Assembly: GCA_003220855.1 (NCBI GenBank)
Contig: QHTP01000136.1
Location: 1 to 10,122, forward strand
Source: Gemmatimonadota bacterium
GTDB taxonomy: Bacteria; Gemmatimonadota; Gemmatimonadetes; Gemmatimonadales; GWC2-71-9
Reading direction: 5' to 3'
Length of the DNA: 10,122 nucleotides
The position numbers and the translations under genes were made by a program. Positions 6,795 through 10,122 of this stretch are shown here, one piece after another; the stretch's first letter is position 1, and every line of letters begins with the position of its first letter. The notes beneath the pieces were generated by a model that searched no databases, was not told where the DNA came from, and saw only the letters and a program-made list of their open reading frames with translations.

Positions 6795-6969
6795 GGTGCT
6801 CGTGGGGTGAGGTGGCGGGCCGACGCTCCGCCCCTGTGATGCGCACCTCCTGCACGCCCACGACGCTAGCGGCGGCCGCGGCCGAGCGCTTGGACGGCAG
6901 GAAATACCACAGGACCCAGATGATAGCGGCGACCCCGGCGGCCGTGACTGCGTACTGCGCGGCGCTCAC
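6787..6969 (-). CDS. Small membrane protein, possible remnant of a membrane-anchored cupredoxin
   Basis: This 60-residue protein has one N-terminal membrane helix (about 4-24, ending IIWVLWYFLP), a basic stop-transfer KR, an Ala-rich stretch, then GVQEVRI and a His-rich tail PHEHHE (His56, 58, 59). The start is GTG at 6969, overlapping as GTGA the stop that ends the native frame of inositol-3-phosphate synthase. The gene overlaps copA by eight bases. From memory of the family, a helix followed by QEVRI opens membrane-anchored cupredoxin-like proteins found with CopA, which then have roughly 90 more residues including a Cys/His/Met site. Here that core is absent and the tail follows directly at about residues 44-45. 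It may be an in-frame deletion product or a genuine small copper-linked membrane protein. The His tail could bind metal, but this is inference. Confidence 0.6.
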   Translation of the reverse strand: MSAAQYAVTAAGVAAIIWVLWYFLPSKRSAAAAASVVGVQEVRITGAERRPATSPHEHHE

Positions 6970-8170
6970 GCCTTCTCGTAGTATTCGATGCCGAGGTGGA
7001 CTCCTGGATGCCCGACAGCCGCGCCCGCTGCGCCAGATCGAAGAACAGCGCGAGGTCGAGGACGATGGGCGCCGCGAGGATCGAATCGCGGCAGAGGAAG
7101 TCGACCTTGATCTGCATCGGGTAGCCGAGCCACCCGAAGATGTCGATGTTGTCCCAGCCCTCCTTGTTGTCCCCCCGTGGCGGGTAGTAGTTGATCCGCA
7201 CCTTGTGAAACACGTTGCCGTACAGCTCGGGATATTGGTCGGGCTGGAGGATGTATTCGAGCACGCCGAGCTTCGATTCCTCCTTGGTCTTGAACGACTC
7301 GGGATCGTCCAGCACTTCGCCGTCCCGATTGCCGAGGATGTTGGTCGAGTACCAGCCGGCCAGGCCCAGCATGCGCGCCTTGAACGCGGGCGCCAGCACG
7401 GTCTTCATCATCGTTTGGCCGGTCTTGAAGTCCTTGCCCCCGATGGGAAGCGTGCGCTCCTCGGCCAGGCGTTGCAGCGCGGGAATGTCGACGGTGAGAT
7501 TGGGGGCCCCGTTCGCGAACGGCACGCTCTCCATCAGTGCGGCGTACGCGTAGAGCATCGAGGGCGCGATGGCCTGGTCGTTCTGCTCCATCGACCGCTC
7601 GAACGCCGCCAGGCTCTGGTGGGCGGGACCGGTCGTGAGGAACACTTCGGTCGAGGCCGCCCAGATCATCACCAGGCGGTCGGCCCCCGAGCGCCGCTTG
7701 AAATCGCGGATGTCCTGTCGCAGCTGCTCGGCGAGATCGCGCTTGGTCTTGCCGGTCTTCACGTTGGTGCCGTGGAGCCGTTTCACGTAGTGCTGATCGA
7801 AGGCGGCGGGCAGCGGCTTGATCCCTCGGAGGAAATCCTTGATCGGGTCCAGGTGCTCGTGGCGATCCAGGACTCCCGCCTTCACTGCGGCGGCGTAGGC
7901 GTCGTCCGGAATCGGATCCCAGGCCGTGAAGACCAGGTCTTGCAACTCGGCGAGGGACACGAATTCCTTGATCTTGGGACTCCGCTTCTCGGTGCGCTTA
8001 CCGAGCCGGATGGTCCCCATCTGCGACAGCGATCCGATCGGCAGCCCCGTGCCGCGCCGCACGTTCTCGACTCCCGCGATGAACGTCGTGGAGACCGCAC
8101 CCAACCCCACGAGCATCACGCCCAGTTTCCCTGTGGCGGGCGCGATGTCCCGGCCGGACTGCTGTGCCAC
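6866..8170 (-). CDS. Inositol-3-phosphate synthase, C-terminus deleted and frameshifted
   Basis: This enzyme converts glucose-6-phosphate to 1L-myo-inositol-3-phosphate with NAD, supplying the head group for phosphatidylinositol. Residues 1-390 match the long family (about 430 residues). They include the NAD loop GLGAVSTTF (22-30), LVMIWAASTEVF, GGKDFKTGQT (244-253), KTKEESKLGVL, and GYPMQIKVDF to CRDSILAAPIVLDL. After GIQE (387-390) homology stops and 44 Arg/Ser-rich residues run to a TGA at 6866, giving a deceptive 434 residues. In the neighbouring frame the family's ending HLGIEYYEKA appears at once (6998-6969), followed by TGA at 6966-6968. The coding region therefore looks broken. Loss of the last part of the catalytic domain would probably inactivate it. 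GTG at 8170 is chosen for its AAGGA eight bases upstream and its two-base gap after the upstream gene. Confidence 0.88.
   Translation of the reverse strand: MAQQSGRDIAPATGKLGVMLVGLGAVSTTFIAGVENVRRGTGLPIGSLSQMGTIRLGKRTEKRSPKIKEFVSLAELQDLVFTAWDPIPDDAYAAAVKAGVLDRHEHLDPIKDFLRGIKPLPAAFDQHYVKRLHGTNVKTGKTKRDLAEQLRQDIRDFKRRSGADRLVMIWAASTEVFLTTGPAHQSLAAFERSMEQNDQAIAPSMLYAYAALMESVPFANGAPNLTVDIPALQRLAEERTLPIGGKDFKTGQTMMKTVLAPAFKARMLGLAGWYSTNILGNRDGEVLDDPESFKTKEESKLGVLEYILQPDQYPELYGNVFHKVRINYYPPRGDNKEGWDNIDIFGWLGYPMQIKVDFLCRDSILAAPIVLDLALFFDLAQRARLSGIQESTSASNTTRRRERRAVRSHGRRGRRYHLGPVVFPAVQALGRGRR
6966..7003 (-). other. Deletion/frameshift junction and native end of inositol-3-phosphate synthase
   Basis: The codons for GIQE end at 7001. 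Two bases later (6999-7000), in another frame, begins CAC CTC GGC, opening HLGIEYYEKA and a TGA at 6966-6968. Family members carry about 45 residues between these two segments, including a WLSFYFKSP-like stretch. The deleted length is therefore inferred to be a multiple of three plus one. The restored TGA overlaps the GTG of the next gene (GTGA at 6966-6969), showing that this was the original end. Confidence 0.8.
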
Positions 8171-8172
8171 GA

Positions 8173-8871
8173 TTACGGTCCTTTCCGAGTTTGCAGGGCC
8201 GGCGCGTGCCCGGGCAGCGTCTCCCGAGCGCGCGGCGGGCGCGGCATGGCGGGCTCCCGGGCGACTCGCGCTACGTACACCACGCGCTGCACCACGGTCA
8301 CCGCCGTCGCGAGCGCCAGCACCACCACGATCCAAAACAACAACGCGCCGCGGTTTCCGGCGCCGAGAAACAGGGTCGGAGCACCGAGCAGCAGCACGCG
8401 CTCGGCTCGCTGCGCGATGCCCACCTTGACGCTCAACCCCAGCCCTTCGGCTCGGGCCCGCGTGTACGACACGAGCAGCGAAGCCGTCAGAGCGACGAGG
8501 CATGCGGCCACGGCCAGGGTAACGCGCTCGGGGGCGACGCCACCCCGCAGAAAATAGATGGCGATGCCTGAGAACAGCGCCGCTTCACCGACCCGGTCGA
8601 GCGTCGAGTCGTAGAACGCCCCGAAGGTCGTGACCATGCCCCCCCGTCGGGCCACGCGACCGTCCACCATGTCGAGCAGGCCGGACACCAGCAGCAATAA
8701 CCCGCCCCCGCGTGCCCGGCCGAGCGCGAACGCCACCGCCGAAGCCAAGATCACCAGCGTGCCGAGCGTGGTGATGAGGTTGGGACGAACGCGCAGGCGA
8801 ATCAGTCGCAGGGCGAGCGGGTCGAGCAACTTCCCAAAGCCGTCACGCGCGTTCTGCGGGATCACGATCAT
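8173..8871 (-). CDS. CDP-alcohol phosphatidyltransferase, probable phosphatidylinositol-phosphate synthase
   Basis: This integral membrane enzyme of 232 residues would condense CDP-diacylglycerol with inositol-3-phosphate to give phosphatidylinositol phosphate. The complete catalytic motif DxxDGxxAR(8)GxxxDxxxD is present: Asp67, Asp70, Gly71, Ala74, Arg75, Gly84, Asp88 and Asp92. Hydrophobic segments lie at about 31-50, 56-68, 94-110, 116-134, 149-160 and 167-190, as in the six-helix family. RPNLITTLGT before the first helix and SYTRARAEGLG after the motif resemble the inositol-specific branch. Specificity is inferred mainly from the next gene, inositol-3-phosphate synthase, which starts two bases downstream; a phosphatidylglycerol-type enzyme is the alternative. 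The last 30 residues are a Pro/Arg-rich tail. The ATG at 8871 has no Shine-Dalgarno. The frame remains open to 9039, but that extension overlaps namZ and lacks family features. Confidence 0.88.
   Translation of the reverse strand: MIVIPQNARDGFGKLLDPLALRLIRLRVRPNLITTLGTLVILASAVAFALGRARGGGLLLLVSGLLDMVDGRVARRGGMVTTFGAFYDSTLDRVGEAALFSGIAIYFLRGGVAPERVTLAVAACLVALTASLLVSYTRARAEGLGLSVKVGIAQRAERVLLLGAPTLFLGAGNRGALLFWIVVVLALATAVTVVQRVVYVARVAREPAMPRPPRARETLPGHAPALQTRKGP
8179..8183 (-). promoter_or_regulatory. Ribosome binding site of inositol-3-phosphate synthase
   Basis: AAGGA lies eight bases before the GTG at 8170, inside the last codons of the upstream phosphotransferase gene. It supports the GTG start over longer readings that run back to 8503 through that gene. 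Confidence 0.6.
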
Positions 8872-8880
8872 AGCCGGGGG

Positions 8881-8909
8881 AAAGTAGCGGGAGGGGGGCG
8901 GAGTCTCAA
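8881..8909 (-). promoter_or_regulatory. Likely sigma-70-type promoter of the inositol lipid/copper gene run
   Basis: On the minus strand, TTGAGA (8904-8909) and TACTTT (8881-8886) are separated by exactly 17 bases. The -35 matches five of six consensus bases, and the -10 keeps the three key positions T, A and final T. The -35 overlaps the stop codon of namZ. A start site about 7 bases past the -10 would leave a leader of only about three bases before the ATG at 8871, in keeping with the missing Shine-Dalgarno. The 34-base gap from namZ holds nothing else. Confidence 0.5.
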
Positions 8910-10122
8910 TAGAGCAAGTACTTGGCGCGCAGCCGCCGAAACCGCACGAGCGCCGGCTCCCAGCTCCGCCACACCGCGTCCGCGGAGCGGGCGGCGAGGA
9001 TCGCGCGACGCAGCTCGCCACCCTCTGCCAACCGGTCAAACCGCGCCGCGTCGAAACGCAGCGAGTCCCGATGTGCCGCCTCGATCGCCGTGAGCACCAG
9101 CACCGCCGCGCGTGTCGGATCGTAACGGCGCCGGTCCGTCACGCGCAGCCGGATCCCCCGCACTTCCACCCCGTCGTACTTCCCGTCGGTCGGCGCTCGC
9201 GGCGTGAATACGACCCCCGAGACTTCCACGCCGTTCAGTCCTTCCTGGGCCCACCGCCCGCCGCCACGCAGCCGGGGCAACACGGCCCCGGTGTCGAGCC
9301 AGGGCGCGCCGATCACCTTGAACGCGAACGCCGTGCCGCGTCCCACTGAGAGATTCGTGCCCTCGAACAGACAGATCCCGGGATAATGCAGGGCGCTCTC
9401 CAGATCCGGCATGTTCGGCGACGGGCGCACCCACGGGAGGCCGGTGTCGTCGTAGTACATCGCGCGGCGCCACCCCGCCGCCGGCACCACGGTGAGGCGG
9501 GCATGGATGTCGAGCCAGTCGTTAGCGAGCCGCATCACTTCCCCCAACGTCATCCCATGGCGCATCGGAACCGGGAGGAAATCCCCGACGCGCTCCACGG
9601 CGCGGACTGTCGTCGGGTCGCTTCCCTGCACGGCCACGCCGCCGATGGGGTTGGGGCGGTCGAGCACCACCATCGGTTTGCCGCGGCGCGTCGCCTCCTG
9701 CAGCAGCAGTACGGCGGTCGTCGGATAGCTGTAGTAGCGGGCACCGATGTCCTGCAGGTCCACGAGCACGACGTCGACGCTGTCGAGCAACGCGATCGCG
9801 GACAGGGGCGTTCCGCCGTAGAGGCTGTAGATTGGTAGTCCGGACGCGGAGTCGACTCCGTCGGGGAGCCCCGGGCGATCCTCCGCGCCGCGCAGCCCAT
9901 GCTCCGGGCTGAGGATCAGGAGGAGGCGTACTCCGGGGGTGCCGCGCACGAGATCGATGTCGCGCTGACCCAGGCGGTCCACCCCGGTTTGGTTCGTGAG
10001 CAGCGCGACGCGCTTGCCGGCCACGAGCCCGATCGAATCCGAGAGCAGCACCTCGATCCCCGGCCGCACCTGCGCGGCCGCGGGTGCAGCGCACACCAGC
10101 CCCAGCAAGAGCGAGAGAGAAT
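8906..10122 (-). CDS. namZ: Secreted exo-N-acetylmuramidase NamZ family (DUF1343), 5' end cut by window
   Basis: Members characterised in Bacillus remove terminal N-acetylmuramic acid from peptidoglycan fragments in cell-wall turnover. The frame stays open to the right edge, where SLSLLLGLVCAAPAAAQ reads as the hydrophobic core and cleavage site (AAA/Q) of a signal peptide. The true start is therefore outside the window, and the in-frame TTG at 10108 is not the start. Counting that TTG as residue 1, family motifs follow in order: ALLTNQTGVDR (35-45), LSPEHGLRG (66-74, with the conserved Glu69-His70), YSLYGGTP (94-101), VDLQDIGARYYSYPTT (116-131), DRPNPIGG (150-157), PMRHGMTLGE (181-190), PSPNMP (229-234), and CLFEGTNLSVGRGT (246-259). 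The C-terminal domain is complete and ends in KYLLY. The protein probably acts in the periplasm. No sugar transporter or kinase neighbour is visible. Confidence 0.92.
   Translation of the reverse strand, partial: SLSLLLGLVCAAPAAAQVRPGIEVLLSDSIGLVAGKRVALLTNQTGVDRLGQRDIDLVRGTPGVRLLLILSPEHGLRGAEDRPGLPDGVDSASGLPIYSLYGGTPLSAIALLDSVDVVLVDLQDIGARYYSYPTTAVLLLQEATRRGKPMVVLDRPNPIGGVAVQGSDPTTVRAVERVGDFLPVPMRHGMTLGEVMRLANDWLDIHARLTVVPAAGWRRAMYYDDTGLPWVRPSPNMPDLESALHYPGICLFEGTNLSVGRGTAFAFKVIGAPWLDTGAVLPRLRGGGRWAQEGLNGVEVSGVVFTPRAPTDGKYDGVEVRGIRLRVTDRRRYDPTRAAVLVLTAIEAAHRDSLRFDAARFDRLAEGGELRRAILAARSADAVWRSWEPALVRFRRLRAKYLLY

Noticed and set aside
6866..6998. Arg/Ser-rich 44-residue C-terminal tail of inositol-3-phosphate synthase as a novel domain
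   Set aside because: It is the wrong-frame reading of the native end (HLGIEYYEKA) and of the following membrane protein gene, not a selected sequence.
6812..8557. Plus-strand reading frame of 581 codons
   Set aside because: It is antisense to the 60-residue gene, inositol-3-phosphate synthase and the phosphotransferase; it has shadow composition and no plausible ribosome site.
8872..9039. Upstream extension of the CDP-alcohol phosphotransferase by 56 codons
   Set aside because: It overlaps the end of namZ, has no hydrophobic or family sequence, and a promoter-like site lies within it.
1..10122. CRISPR arrays, tRNA or rRNA genes, transposons and attachment sites
   Set aside because: I saw no spaced direct repeats, no cloverleaf-like sequence, no transposase and no terminal inverted repeats. 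The only in-phase repeat found is the two-copy E2 linker repeat.

Overview
The window comes from a GC-rich bacterial chromosome with tight gene packing. Almost everything lies on the minus strand; only one small gene is on the plus strand. The gene content (long-type inositol-3-phosphate synthase beside a CDP-alcohol phosphotransferase, a Cu+ ATPase, a two-subunit E1 2-oxoacid dehydrogenase, secreted NamZ/DUF1343) and the protein style would suit a Gemmatimonadota-like or other soil lineage. That placement is inference, not shown by any marker gene. There are no RNA genes, IS elements or CRISPR arrays, and no gene-free stretch over 70 bases.

Reading along the minus strand from the right edge: (1) a secreted NamZ-type exo-N-acetylmuramidase, cut by the window end (8906-10122). 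(2) A likely promoter overlapping the namZ stop, then a phosphatidylinositol-phosphate synthase-like enzyme (8173-8871) and inositol-3-phosphate synthase (from 8170), two consecutive steps of inositol phospholipid synthesis. (3) In the same direction and overlapping one another, a 60-residue membrane protein (6787-6969), a CopA copper ATPase (4245-6794) and an unidentified 96-residue protein (3958-4248). Genes 2 and 3 form one unbroken run of coupled genes.

On the plus strand a CopZ-type copper chaperone (3746-3961) runs head-on into this run; its stop and that of the 96-residue gene share one CTAG. CopZ is divergent from a second minus-strand operon encoding E1-alpha, E1-beta and E2 of a 2-oxoacid dehydrogenase complex plus a 104-residue protein (6-3683). 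E1-alpha has a TACAAT box so close to its ATG, with no Shine-Dalgarno, that a leaderless mRNA is likely.

The most notable point is the inositol synthase end. The family's C-terminal motif HLGIEYY is present, followed by a stop that overlaps the GTG of the next gene, but it is out of frame and the roughly 45 residues before it are gone. The next small gene also looks like a cupredoxin anchor without its cupredoxin core. Two apparent deletions about 165 bp apart suggest either local decay or an assembly fault. A run-on reading frame of near-normal length (434 codons) hides the first one.
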